NCBI GenBank assembly: GCA_019614645.1
Contig: JABWDB010000001.1
Location: 20,935,501 to 20,999,500, forward strand
Length of the DNA: 64,000 nt
Direction: 5' to 3'
DNA from: Stratiolaelaps scimitus
Taxonomy: Eukaryota; Arthropoda; Arachnida; Mesostigmata; Laelapidae
In this document: piece by piece, positions 11,687 through 23,000 of the stretch
How the letters are laid out: every line of letters begins with the position of its first letter
How positions within the stretch are numbered: the first letter of the stretch is position 1
Notes under the pieces: model-generated
The model's input: the letters and a program-made list of their open reading frames with translations, nothing else
Database searches by the model: none
What the model was told of the DNA's origin: nothing
Program-made: the position numbers and the translations under genes

Positions 11687-12146
11687 CTCCTTGCGTTATC
11701 GGCAAGTTCTTCTGTCCACGATATCCTCCGCCGCGATAACCACCACCTCGTGGGAGTGTCGACTCAGGCGGAAACAAGCCGGTGCCCACACCACCGAAAG
11801 TGGCGAAACCACCTTCGTTGCTTGGATCTAACGGACCCGCGAAGGCGCCATTATACGGGCTGTCCTGAAGGGAGTGTACATTGCTTGGGGACACAGGTCC
11901 AGGAAATCCTCGAATTCCTCCTCCTTGGGTAGGAGCAACAGCTAAAACGTCATGACTGCTGCTTTTACCTGATAAGTCTCGTATACCGCCAAGAACAAAG
12001 TGCACTATTTCTATGTTTGCTCCAGCCACACCGTGGAGAGCGCTGGCCCTGTTCACTGGCTTTGATTGAGCCCGAACTCGACAGGGATAAATCAAGCATA
12101 AAAGCGTAAGAACTAGGGCAGTTTCTCTCAACACTTGGTTTTTCAT
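11687..12146 (-). CDS. Gene 1, first coding exon: signal peptide and Gly/Pro-rich segment
   Basis: The exon starts at an ATG (12146) and encodes about 153 residues. The N-terminus is a classical signal peptide: charged start MKNQVLRE, hydrophobic core LVLTLLCLIYP, small residues before a likely cleavage at VRA/QS. The mature part becomes rich in Gly and Pro, with GGG-IRG and two RGGGY blocks near the end. The frame stays open for a few codons past 11687, but GGAG/GTGAGT there is a strong donor, leaving phase 1. Downstream exons on the same strand (7644-7873 and 7015-7311) accept phase 1. The product should be secreted, perhaps structural or matrix-like; I do not recognise the family. Signal peptide and donor are seen, function is inferred. 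No convincing TATA box was found upstream. Confidence 0.72.
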
Positions 12147-13476
12147 GGCTCACGCTGTTTGACGATCTGCCTTTTCTAGAGATCAAAGAAAACGTTCGAT
12201 AGGGTATCTGGACACGTTTGATTTCGCCTAATCGGCTAAGTGCTCACGTTAAGCGAATCATAAGAGTTTCCTGCAGAAGAATTTCTGCCTAGTTCCGCTA
12301 TGATGCCACTTCGAGTGTCATCGTCTGCAGACTTCTAGATGAAACAGGATTCACGACCTTGCCACACTTGGCGCTGACATCCGAATGCCGCGAGGGCCGA
12401 ATCTGAGCAGTGCAGACAGAAAGAGAAATTTAGCATATCGCACCGCTCGTTTCCAAGACGACACTAGCACTATATTCCTCGCAGCCGTTTTGCCCAGTGG
12501 CCATTAAGCACTTCGATTTCACCAGCTTTGCACCAGCTTTCCCATGAAAATATGGTAAATTATTAAAAAATGTGTGAATGTGTATGGGTGCATAAGTCAG
12601 TCAGTCGGCTGTCTATAGTTTATCAATACATTGAGGTGTGGCTCGGGCCGACAGCTGGCCAAACCACTGTTGTATCTTTGGTCACCGGCGACAACCGATC
12701 GTCAAACGTTACCGCACACGCACAGGCACACAGAGGGTAGCGTCACAGAGCCATGTCGCAACCGTGATTACAGTCAACTTTACAATTCTTTCCAACCGAG
12801 AGGCACCTGACGCCGATCGCGCACTGCTTATTGTGGCACCGCGAGCACGTGTATAGATACATATATATAGGACGCCTGGCGGCCTTTATCTGAGCTGCCC
12901 AATTCAGCTTGTTATTCAGCTATGGCAGTGTGCTATTGGGATCGAAGCACACTCACATACACACATACTCACCACACACATCTATGGTGCTTTGTCGTTA
13001 CTGCTGCTTCGTGGCTCGTTGGGGTGAGGTACGACGCGATGCCAGCGACGCCGAAGAAAGCTGCACTTCGCAGCGCACGCTTGGACGGGTGAGAAGGAAC
13101 CGGGGGCCCACTTTGACCCTGGCAAGCGGGGAATCACACAGCGGCCATCCCCCACTGCTTGAGTCGTTTGGCCGTAGCATTTCTGTCACTTGCCGCGTCA
13201 GTAGCTTCAGCCGTGTCGTGTGCATCAGGGGTGCAGGAGAGCGGCACTATCTATACTGTACACGCCATACCGCCAAAAACCACCATGTCAGCTCGGATCA
13301 GATCAGCGCACCGGCTGACTGGAAATTCTTGCCGCTGCATGCTATATATGCTTTGTAGTTATGTGTTTATAGACAGTGAAAGCGAGAGACTTATTTCCGC
13401 GTTTAGCTGCAGGTGGCGACCGTCGCACATTCTGTTTTCTATCGCAACCCAGTAAATGAGCAAAACGAAACAACAC

Positions 13477-13508
<32 letters not shown>
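13477..13508. repeat. Compound (CA)n(TA)n microsatellite
   Basis: CA x7 followed by TA x9. Confidence 0.9.
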
Positions 13509-14216
13509 ATATATAAATTTACAGATAAGTTGGAGGATGCGTCTGCTTTCTAGGTGATGCGTGTATGAAATATGTTTGTGTCCTGATGCTGCTGATAATG
13601 AAATAATAAAGAGGGGTAGGCTGCAATAATGGCGCGGTACTGGAAGTAGCAGATGTGGACGACACACGGCGAAGTATCACATTGAGGCGACGCCGTTCAT
13701 ATGGTTCGATCGATAACATGCACGCACACGTCTGACGCTTTAGACAACGTTAATATAGAATTGTTCAGCTTGTACACGTTTTCGGTGCTTACTAGAGCCA
13801 GCGTGAAGAGTGAAAAAGGCTCGCTACAGTGGAATGATGCCACACGCTTGCTCAAGTAAGAAATATATATATATATATGGATAATACCTGGGAAATTCTA
13901 TATTCCGTTGTCGCTATTTAACTGAGGCTCTGTTTCCGCCCTGATGTCGTTTCAATGACGCATGATGATTATAGATGAGTGGGTGGGGGGTGGGGGGTGG
14001 AGCGACGATGAAATGATGCGTGAGCTGCGTCGATTCACAGAAAATTGAATTATCTGAATTATAGCATGACTACGTTGATGGAGTCGTATGAAGAGCCGTA
14101 GCTTTATTGTAGCTAAAATACGTTATGTAATGGCACTATTCAGTAACGTCGATATATAGATACATGTGATTAAAGTTGTGTACGGGGTCTACAAATAGTT
14201 ATTACTATTGCAGCTC

Positions 14217-14254
14217 CTTCAATAAACCAATAAACCTTTACCTTTACCTTTACT
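14217..14254 (+). repeat. LINE 3' terminus with (CTTTAC)n tail
   Basis: AATAAACCAATAAACCTTTAC with two further CTTTAC units. The 3' ends of several non-LTR retrotransposon clades carry such AATAAA plus short tandem tails. A matching end is at 41537-41565; sequences upstream of the two are not similar. Confidence 0.45.
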
Positions 14255-16235
14255 ATCATCATTACTATCATGGAGAAAAATGCGTATTTTGGCTATGATA
14301 TCTTCGATGATTCTTCTCCTGATTTATAATCACAACCAAACTTGCTGAGCTAACAGTCCACTTACAAAATGTACAGTTCTATACGCAGAAAACAACAGTG
14401 ATGCACTTCGATGTGGCATATAGTCTCCAATGTGGCCGGTCTGGAATATACGAACACCGTTCACCTGAGGAGTAAGGCCTCTCTTTAGTCTTAGCCTGAG
14501 TCTAATTTAGGTAGCCCTGCCTCAGCGTGGCCGAAAAGGCATTGGCCCGATTTGTCCTGGTCGGTCCAAGTCACGCGATCAACGCAAGTGTCAGATATTT
14601 ACCAGGTGCGATCTATGACGCAGTGCAAGGAGTACCTATATACTATCGTATCGTATATTTAAATCTAAGATACGAAACCTTCGACTCGCTAGAGACGGGT
14701 GTACGGGCATTTATGGCAATTTCAAATGCAAGAAAAAACATTCTCGCACGATGGACAACCCTATTTGATGCAAAGTATATATATTTTTCTTTATTCTCAA
14801 AGAAAGCATCTAATTAATGATACACTTTAATCTAATTTATAAGTGAAAGAGACGAAAAACTACTACTACTACTACATGACCACTTAAAATTATTTTCAGC
14901 TGAGGAACACAACCGGTATTTGGATCAAGCAAAGGCCATGTCATGGCCATCATCACCTAACAGAAGATTCTCCAGACTGAATATTGCAATGAAACGGAGC
15001 ACCTATTTCGCAATAAGTATCGCTTCTGTTGTTGAGTCACTGTATTCGCACATTTCTTAAGTGTACCGCGCTTTACGTATGTATAAATGAAAAAAAACAC
15101 CCTGCATATGCTCAAAGATAACAAGCTACAATCGCTTCGCGTTTGTAATTACAACGCATAGCGTTGTAGACAGTGTCACACGTAGTCATAGTACCTATTT
15201 AACAGCCTGCGGATTCCGATGATTACACTACCGGAAGCCACTAGAGAGATTGCCTCTGTGGCCCTGTAGAAAGAGGGGAATAGAGCATTAACATAGAATA
15301 TCAATACTGAGATTGTCGGAAAACGCAGGTGCAAACGTATTTGCGCAGATCCCATTCGATTGCTAGCGTTCTTGCAGAAAACCGAGATCTTCAGTTTCTA
15401 TTGTTTTCACATGAAAGAGAATACCACATAACGTCTAAAATAAGCATTTGAATGTCGAATGCAATCATGCGGGAATTTTGCTTGCTTTTCTTCTTGTTTT
15501 TCGTATGTGCCGTAGTTACCCTTTTTAACACATGATCGAGTCGGTATACAGTGCAAATCATCGCCTGTGAAGCACTGGGTGCCTGTGAACCTCTTGTGGA
15601 TTGCGGAATAATAAGGACCTCGAAATCTTTAAAATATACAAATGATTTCTATGGCAGATCTCGTCGCCTGCGGCCGCACACCAGCTTAGCATGACTGAGA
15701 CACATAAAGTATATCGTATCTCTTGCGTAGAATTCGTTAGCCCGAACTCGATCTGGTTAATTGTACAATATCCTGAGCGAACATAATGTTATGTCTAAGA
15801 CCTGTACAAAGATGGGAGGCCTGCTCCCTTATCTCCAACTATGAACTGGCTATGTCAGATCTGGGACATATTGTATTATAGATACTAAGACTAGATAAAT
15901 ATACGGCTGTGAACAATAATTATGTAGGTACCATGGTACTGATATTTTTCTTAACTTCACCGTGCTTCACATGTATATAACTTATAAAAAAAGCTTTTCT
16001 ATACATGCTTTTATATATATAAGATTTTACAAAAGGTTACTATCTTCAAACTCGTATTATAAATATTTTAATGTCAGACAAAATAATTTGCGAGTGGACA
16101 AACCATATCATCAGTACAAATCGCCAGGACCGAAAGAGTCAACAATATGTTTTCTTTTCGAGCCACACGAATGCTCAGAGACACGCATGCATATACTATG
16201 CACTAACTAATTTTTGTACACCAAATGTAGAACCC

Positions 16236-16273
16236 CCTTTTGTTAATAAAGGTGTTTTTGAATTGAATTGAAT
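16236..16273 (+). repeat. Possible retrotransposon 3' end with (GAATT)n tail
   Basis: TTAATAAAGGTGTTTTTGAA ends in TTGAATTGAATTGAATG. AATAAA plus a pentamer repeat is typical of non-LTR element ends; no coding part was recognised upstream. Confidence 0.35.
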
Positions 16274-16434
16274 GCTTATAATAATAAGGTATGGTATATG
16301 TTTGACATTTGACCTCAACGCAGAGCGGTGCAAACGATATCATACACACTGATAGTACCTGTAATGGTACCTGGCACAAGTGGCATAAGTTAACTAAATA
16401 TTCGGTTACGTCGAGCAAAGCGGTCGAATTTATT

Positions 16435-16665
16435 TATTTTTTAAAAGTATATTATGTAAATATTAATAAAACCCTTTTTGTGTATTAATGAATAAATATT
16501 AATAAAACCTCTTTTGTGTATTAATAAAATAAATAGCAATAAAACCCTTTTTTTTATTTATATTTTTTACTTATATGCAAGAAGGATTTTATTGATATGC
16601 AAAGAGGGTTTCATTAATATTTTTTATTAATAAAATGAAAATTAATAAAACCCTTTTTGTGAGGA
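16435..16665. repeat. AT-rich cluster of direct and inverted AATAAAACCCTTTTTGTG units
   Basis: The unit ATTAATAAAACCCTTTTTGT occurs in plus orientation near 16462, 16500 (CCTCTTTTGTG), 16537 and 16644, and in inverted orientation near 16580-16620 (AAGGATTTTATTG and AGAGGGTTTCATTAATA). Spacers are also TTAATAAA-like. It could be a decayed tandem array or a palindromic MITE. No coding potential. Confidence 0.55.
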
Positions 16666-16946
16666 TTTTTTAGGTGTGATCCCTGAGAATTTACTACACG
16701 TTGTTATCTGGCCGGGACCTCTTGCCCATCATTCATGTCCTCCATGCCAGAGGTGATATACGTTCTCTCTGAGTACTTCAATTCGGGGTTGGTTTCCAAT
16801 TTTAGTGGTTGGTTGGCCTCGGTATCTTCCTCAATAGCCAAAAAAACAGGAGTCTAGTGGGCTTATATCGGAATAATATGCGGGTTAACCCCACAACTCG
16901 ATTCCCTTCTCGGTCAAAAAACACCTCAACAACAGCAGGTTTGAGG

Positions 16947-16991
<45 letters not shown>

Positions 16992-17960
16992 TCACACAAT
17001 AATAGAAAAATAGAAATTGTGTTAAGAATCCACAGAGGAGGCTCTTCTTAGATGTATCTCATGTTCAGCGGGTACGAATATCGCGTAACTTTGTAATTTT
17101 ATAAATTACATGTGAAAGAAATATATATGTTCCATTGTTCTATTTATGTATATTGCTTTGGAACTATCGAAAGACACGGAATTAGTGAGAATCAAAATGA
17201 TGTCCCGAAGTTGTCTAGGTTCAAGGCCACCTAGCAACAATTTGTGCTTGTTGTAAACCTACATCAGATACTTGATGCGCAGAATCCATATTACACCGTC
17301 ACACGCTGGCATCGACTGTTTGAAATAGCGTTATGCCAATTAGTTGATGGATCAACATTGGAAATTCCGCTGCCCGCCAGGAGACAAAAATGCTTACCCC
17401 GTATCTCGGGGACGATCAGCATTTTAATTAGTTTCTGCGGTTTAGTTTCCTGCACGGCGAGACCCGGTGAGTCTTGTTTATTCCTGGAGCGCAGAATGGA
17501 AATTAAATGCGGCTTGAACTTTCACTGACTACAGACTAGCATGCAGCGATTGTTTGTGTGCAAAATGTGCATATTTATGAGTGCACTTTTAATCAATCCA
17601 GATTCGGACAAACTAGAAATCGCATACGTGTCATAGAGCCCAAGATGGCATCCAAACGTTGAGACACACCCCCTGCCGATATATCGATCTACTCAGCTGC
17701 ACGAGTATTCTTACTAAACCTGTTGTCTCTCTCTCTCTGACAGCGCATTGGACTGCAGAAGAGTAGACATCGTTCTGTGAAGGCCATTCATTAAACACGA
17801 GTCAGGTGAAACCGCTTACAGCCAACTTTTTTTATATGGGGGGTGGGGGTGAGAATCCTTGATGCATATGCGTCACTCAGCCATGGTTTTTTTTTCAACT
17901 GTTACCCTTTTGACTTCCTTCGGTTGTACATGTACACGGGTAAATGGAATGGGGCATAAA
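16666..17960. other. Intergenic; nothing recognised apart from a (TA)n
   Basis: The 17244-17528 plus frame has no ATG at a good context and no domain. A G-run (GGGGGGTGGGGGTG) lies at 17838-17851. Confidence 0.5.
16949..16991. repeat. (TA)n microsatellite
   Basis: Sixteen TA units, one TG interruption, then more TA. Open frames across it are artefacts. Confidence 0.9.
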
Positions 17961-17961
17961 A

Positions 17962-17966
<5 letters not shown>

Positions 17967-18002
<36 letters not shown>
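17967..18002. repeat. (TA)18 microsatellite
   Basis: Uninterrupted. It starts about 40 bp left of the retroelement fragment at 18.04 kb. Confidence 0.9.
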
Positions 18003-18003
<1 letters not shown>

Positions 18004-18039
18004 GTATTCACTGACAATTAGGGGAATGATTTAATGCGT

Positions 18040-18168
18040 TAGTTGGGACCGGGGCTGAGACTGACATTGTCCCGAGGAAGGCGATGGCATTGCCTCTCTA
18101 CACAGCGAGGGACAGGTGTTGCAGAAGGAAAGATCCTGCGAGGGTCGGTCCCAGCTAATCCCCCCCCC
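18040..18168 (-). pseudogene. Fragment of the same retroelement family (extreme C-terminus)
   Basis: The minus-strand frames give FLLQHLSLAV and, after a one-base shift, RGNAIAFLGTMSVS, the expected end of the polyprotein also seen at 9.93-10.02 kb. At the DNA level the two share GGCGATGGCATT and CAGAAGGAA(A/G) blocks in the same order. It is isolated from any other part of the element, so it is 5'-truncated or broken. Confidence 0.5.
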
Positions 18169-18639
18169 CCAATAATCCCTAGAAATAATTCCTAATTATT
18201 CTATGTTTGAATAAATGTTTATTTGGGTGGTATCTAATGCGTTTGTTGAAAATGACAATTAATTTCAAACGTTTTCGGTCCAGGAAATTCACTTATAATA
18301 AGAAACTCGCTTCGTCTGCTGAATATGTACCTATCAAATGTTGTTGCCTTCTGGTATCGGCTTTGCTGCTAAGTGTCAATTAATTGATCTTAATGCCTCC
18401 ATAGATATAAGAATGTTTATGTTTACCAACGTGTATTGGGCTACTTGAGTCATAATCTTGTATGTAATTATCAGAGGCAGATGGCAACGATACCCGTCTA
18501 TAAAGTGTTATTCCTCCATTATAGATGCTATATAATCTCCCAACTCATATTGAATCGTTTAAAGGATTGTACCCTGATAATCGAGTTACGAATATCGTCC
18601 CCCGACGATCTGTGGATCTACACAACACATTTCACAGGA

Positions 18640-18960
18640 CCCTACACTAACGGAAAACGTACTCCAAATATCGCCACCCAATGTGGCGCTTACTATCGAC
18701 TCGCAGAAAAAACGGCTTTGGAATTATTGGAGCCGAATTCTTGTTGCACATGTTTCTAGAGCAGACAACTTTGACATTTTGCCCATGTGATCTACGACCG
18801 TAGATTGGGCAGAACATGTACTAGTACAGTGTCCCTTGTGCAATGTACCCACAATATACAAGTGTCTTTGCGAACTAATTCGTTCGTAATAGACGCATCA
18901 TGGGAGAACCTTTACACACATTCCTTCAGGCACTAGCTCCGACACAGTTCACGCCCCATG
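18640..18960 (+). pseudogene. Possible LINE ORF2 3'-end relic
   Basis: One frame gives VDWAEHVLVQCPLCNVP at 18800-18850, which fits the C-terminal zinc-knuckle-like C..C..AEH.L..CP motif found after the RNase H or RT region of jockey/R1-type elements. An upstream frame with CCTCF may supply the first cysteines after a frameshift. The evidence is one motif, so the call is tentative. Confidence 0.35.
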
Positions 18961-19114
18961 GGGAAAAGGCTATAGGGGTTATATTTATTTTGTGATGTTT
19001 GTGTTTTGACCTTGGAGGGTTATTACTTCTGCTCCTTATGGTTCGGAACCGCTTTCGTATTACTCAAACCATATGTGTCCTGCGGACTTGGTCCCCTCGT
19101 CGTACAATCCAGCT

Positions 19115-19116
<2 letters not shown>

Positions 19117-19148
<32 letters not shown>
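19117..19148. repeat. (AT)16 microsatellite
   Basis: Uninterrupted. Confidence 0.9.
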
Positions 19149-19151
<3 letters not shown>

Positions 19152-19359
19152 GCTTCCTAGAGAGATTAGGTTCGTTCCGTTAAAGAAAACGAGCTGTTAT
19201 TTTGTTCGCCGCTTCAAGAATAGTGGGATCAAATACGAAACAACTGGCCACGACTTATCTAAATATGAGTTGCTAAACAATACTAAAACGAAAACATACA
19301 GGCCTCTGCGGCTGTGCTCAGTCTATGGATATTGCAGGCACCCAAGAACATAGAATGAA

Positions 19360-19523
19360 TTTTTTTTTTAGAGGAGGACATTTTCTTCAAACGCACGAAC
19401 ACCACCAGAGATATTCCAATCTCCATGAAAGTGGGCCGATCCAGTGCGGGGTTGACGTGGATGACAAAATGCCTCTGCCTGCTAAAACCATGCTCTGCTG
19501 AGAGTGTATCTCTTCCACAGAGT
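19360..19523 (-). mobile_element. Second copy of the 5.5-kb retroposon
   Basis: This closely matches 5523-5687 in the same orientation, with the same A-tail position, differing by scattered substitutions and a few small indels. On its 5' side the CTCTG next to GTGGAAGAGATACACTC continues into CCGACTCTGTGG-type sequence not present at 5.7 kb, so the 5.5-kb copy may be 5'-truncated. A clear target-site duplication is not visible here, consistent with an older insertion. Confidence 0.72.
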
Positions 19524-19972
19524 CGGCACGCTTGGCATTACTTCGATCTCTGGGGAAGGGGCACACAGCGCCTGGTTCATTGATGCGGTCCATCGTTCGT
19601 TGAAAAGCAATATATAAATATATATAGTTTTTCGATGCATACGTTATGCGTAAAATTAACATGGTGCTATACTCATTATGGGCATAGAGTGTGCGGATTC
19701 GAAGTCGGACGGAATTGTACTGCCAAAAATCATATCATTAGCATACCCTTTGCAGGGTCCGGGAAATTGGAAGCAATCAGTTACCTCGCGTAATATTCCG
19801 AAATGGTGTTTCTCGTTAGTATTATTATTATTATTATTATAGAACACGGTCCCGACCCCTACTCTGGTAGAAACACATCTTCGGGATTTCGCTAAGCCCT
19901 GAATATCCTTTTCGTGTAGCCAATCTTTCGTCTGCAGTGCTCGACTATCGTCTCGAAGCAGGCATCTTGCAG

Positions 19973-20002
19973 AGCTCCACAATGCTGACGCATTGTGGAG
20001 CT
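19973..20002. repeat. Perfect hairpin, 12-bp arms, 6-nt loop
   Basis: AGCTCCACAATG pairs with CATTGTGGAGCT around CTGACG. Confidence 0.8.
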
Positions 20003-23000
20003 TGCTGGACCATCAAGCCTTATCTGACTGTGGGCAAACAATCCAGAAGTTTCTTATGGAGACTGAGGAACGGAGTCCACTGGAGGCCGACGAAGATAGC
20101 ATCACTTATGACAGCAAGCAACTATCATATACCATACACTCTTACAGGGAGGGCACGGATGTGTTGTTGTTCATTGACATTGTCTGCATGTAATACTGTG
20201 TGCACACACTCAGAGAAATCAACACTCCGCTGAGATACAATGACGCGGCAAAGAATGCCTGTTAATATTTTGGGCTGGTTCCCACACGCCCGGTCATCAA
20301 GCTAGATACCGAACGTTGCTTGTAGGTGCGCTTTTTCTAGAGACAACATTAAACTGAACTGAAACAAGTGGTTTTGTAGAAGATGACAATAGCTCCTAGT
20401 TCAAGCTTATTGTTGTCATCGTGTAAATCTCGTGACAAAAATTTCCAATTTTTACAAATTATAGTATGATGGGTTCGGTTGATTATCTCTGTTTCACGGA
20501 CTGCCTTATACGGAACAGGGTGAAACACCAGTCCACTGGTACTTACAATAGATAGTGAACGAAAGACTAAGGTCGTATTTGAGTATATCATCATCAATGT
20601 AAACACGAAAGCATATTCGTTTATTCAAATGTTCGTTAATAGTTGAACACACTCTTGAAAATGTAATGATCCTTTGAAATGCATATTACGATACCGTCCG
20701 ACTTAGCTACTTATCGGACAACTTCTCACTAACCTCTGTCAAGGCTGGCATTCAACGAAGCTCTTCCTCGAAACACTGCTCATTTTGTGATCTAACACTT
20801 CTAGTGAAATTTAGATTTTTATAAACTATGTCATACCTGCAACGTATTCATATCGCATCTAGATACCATTGAGATATATCGCCGATATCTAATGAAATTT
20901 AGCGTTCGTGTGAAATCTACTAATACCAAGATTTTCGAGAAAGCCAACCGGCCTGTGCTGAACCTTCATTTAAGCCTTAACTAACCTTCTAAGAAAGTTT
21001 ATTCAAACATACAGTAACTTGGTATGTGGCGTCTGACTGTTGGGCATCCGTTGTCTTGGCTCTGTTCGTTCGAGGACACGTGCTTCCCTCCGGCGAAAAT
21101 TAACTAGATTTTGTGAGCAAGCTTGCTGTATTGCACAAAGTTACCTTGGGCACACTGAATGCTCAGCAAATTCGAGTTTGCAACATAGCGTCTTTGTTGT
21201 CTTATGGTTCTCCTGACCGCGAGCCACTCCTCGCACGTGCATCCTCGTGACATCGACAAGTCAACTCAAACGGTGTGTTCACGCTCGGTGCCCACCTGTG
21301 CTAACCTTCACGACCATACTAGCTTAGAATACAAATAGAATAATTTACAATAATTTTACAAACACACATAATATATCACCCAGTAAGTGCTCTGGCAAAA
21401 ATCTACGTAAGGAACAGCAGTTTAAATGTAGGGATCTCCCCTGCCCAACTAGAATCCCTCTGTGCTTCCGATCACACCTGTCGACGTTGCATAGCACACC
21501 TTCGCGTGCGTATTATGACTCTCATGCGGCTAGTACAGATCCGTGGAGATCAATCATTATGAAATCTAGCGTGGCGTCGATGACGTATCTAGGTAGACTG
21601 GGCGAAAACCAAATTAAGATAAAACCGCCAAGTTTCACATGGATATTTCGCACAAGTTCTCAATCGTCGTCACAAAACTCCACGTTCGATCTCCACGATT
21701 GAATATGAGGAAACTTTTATCCAATTTTGCTCCTTTTGTGAAGAAATAGCGCAAAAACTACGCAACGTTCATAGTTAAATGTTTCACAATTTCGACCGTA
21801 ATCGAGAACATAACGACCAAAAGAGTCAGTTTTTTCTCAACTTCAATGGGGAAGTTCTTTCTGTTCTTACAACCCGTCTCCGAGACAAAAGAGATTCTTT
21901 GAGGAATCATAAATGAAACGGATACACCATGTACCCATAAAAATATCAGCAGAAATCTATCCATAGGTTAGCTATATGTGTCCCTTGATCAACCTTCCCC
22001 GCGATCCACAGTACTTCCGCTCACACCTCTCTACATTGTGTCGCCAGTCCTATATTTCTCCCCGCTTCCAAGTTTCCAGGGCGTGTATCCGCAGCTGATA
22101 TGCGGTTCGTCGAAGGACGAACCAGCGCATCTGCTGCTCGTACGAACACACACACGCGTGTGCATATATTATACGTATAGCGTATATACATATATATATA
22201 TATATATAGATGCCCTCATCTACGTTGGACAGACGGGCCGCGCAGAGGTGCATACAGCAGAGACGAGCCGAGCCAAGCAGGTCTACGCAGCATGTCAGAG
22301 CAGATGTGCTCCTACTGCGCCGTGCTGAACCATCCTCATGGTGGATGGCTCTCACCTTAGCCATCTATCTACTCGAAGAGAGGGAGGTAGTGGGAGAAAG
22401 TCCTCCCAATTGGCGGGAAAAGCGACGAGTAAGTGACCAGGCTCGAGAGCCGACCTCGGTAGCAGTCTCGTGGTATCGTGTCATTGTGGCTTAGAACTAC
22501 AGCACATGTGCAGCGTATGTCGTTACCTATTTATCTATTGGTGTACCTGTGTTCGCATGTATCTATGCACTACTGTCAGCGGAGCCGTTCGCTAAGCACG
22601 TTCAGGAATGCGGCAGAACAGCATTCCAAGTAAGCAAGACTCAAATGAATGAATACCAAGCGGCTCGTATGAGTACGCGCGCACAACGTGGCGTTGTGAT
22701 GACAACGAAGGACCCCCTTTGTCGTCGCTGGAGAGAAACTGACGACCGGCCCCGGCCTCCAGAAGAGCAAACAGAGGCGGATGAGCCGAAGGCGGCGGTT
22801 AGAGGATCCGGGAACTGAGCATACCAGCTGGGACCATCACATGCACACACACACACACACAGCCCCGTAGAAGCCTCTGTTGTTTTCAAGCGAATTCACT
22901 TTTGACCATTGCATTCGATTTTGGTCGTTCGCCTCCAGCGGTCGCGGGGGACGGAGCGTGTCTTCTATGGTGTCACCTGCTGAATAACAGCTCATTATAG

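Larger units (their letters stand above)
12190..16230. other. Upstream flank of gene 1; no further gene seen
   Basis: 12.64-13.37 kb is GC-richer and may be regulatory. It ends in a (CA)n(TA)n repeat, followed by AT-rich DNA with G-runs at 13981-14000 and a LINE-like 3' end at 14217-14254. The 14527-14817 frame begins at GTG and has no recognisable domain. Confidence 0.55.

Noticed and set aside
13159..13455. Plus frame beginning LSRLAVAFLSLAASVASAVS, like a signal peptide
   Set aside because: It starts at TTG with no ATG or acceptor upstream, and the following residues look random. The overlapping plus and minus frames are equally open because the DNA is GC-rich.
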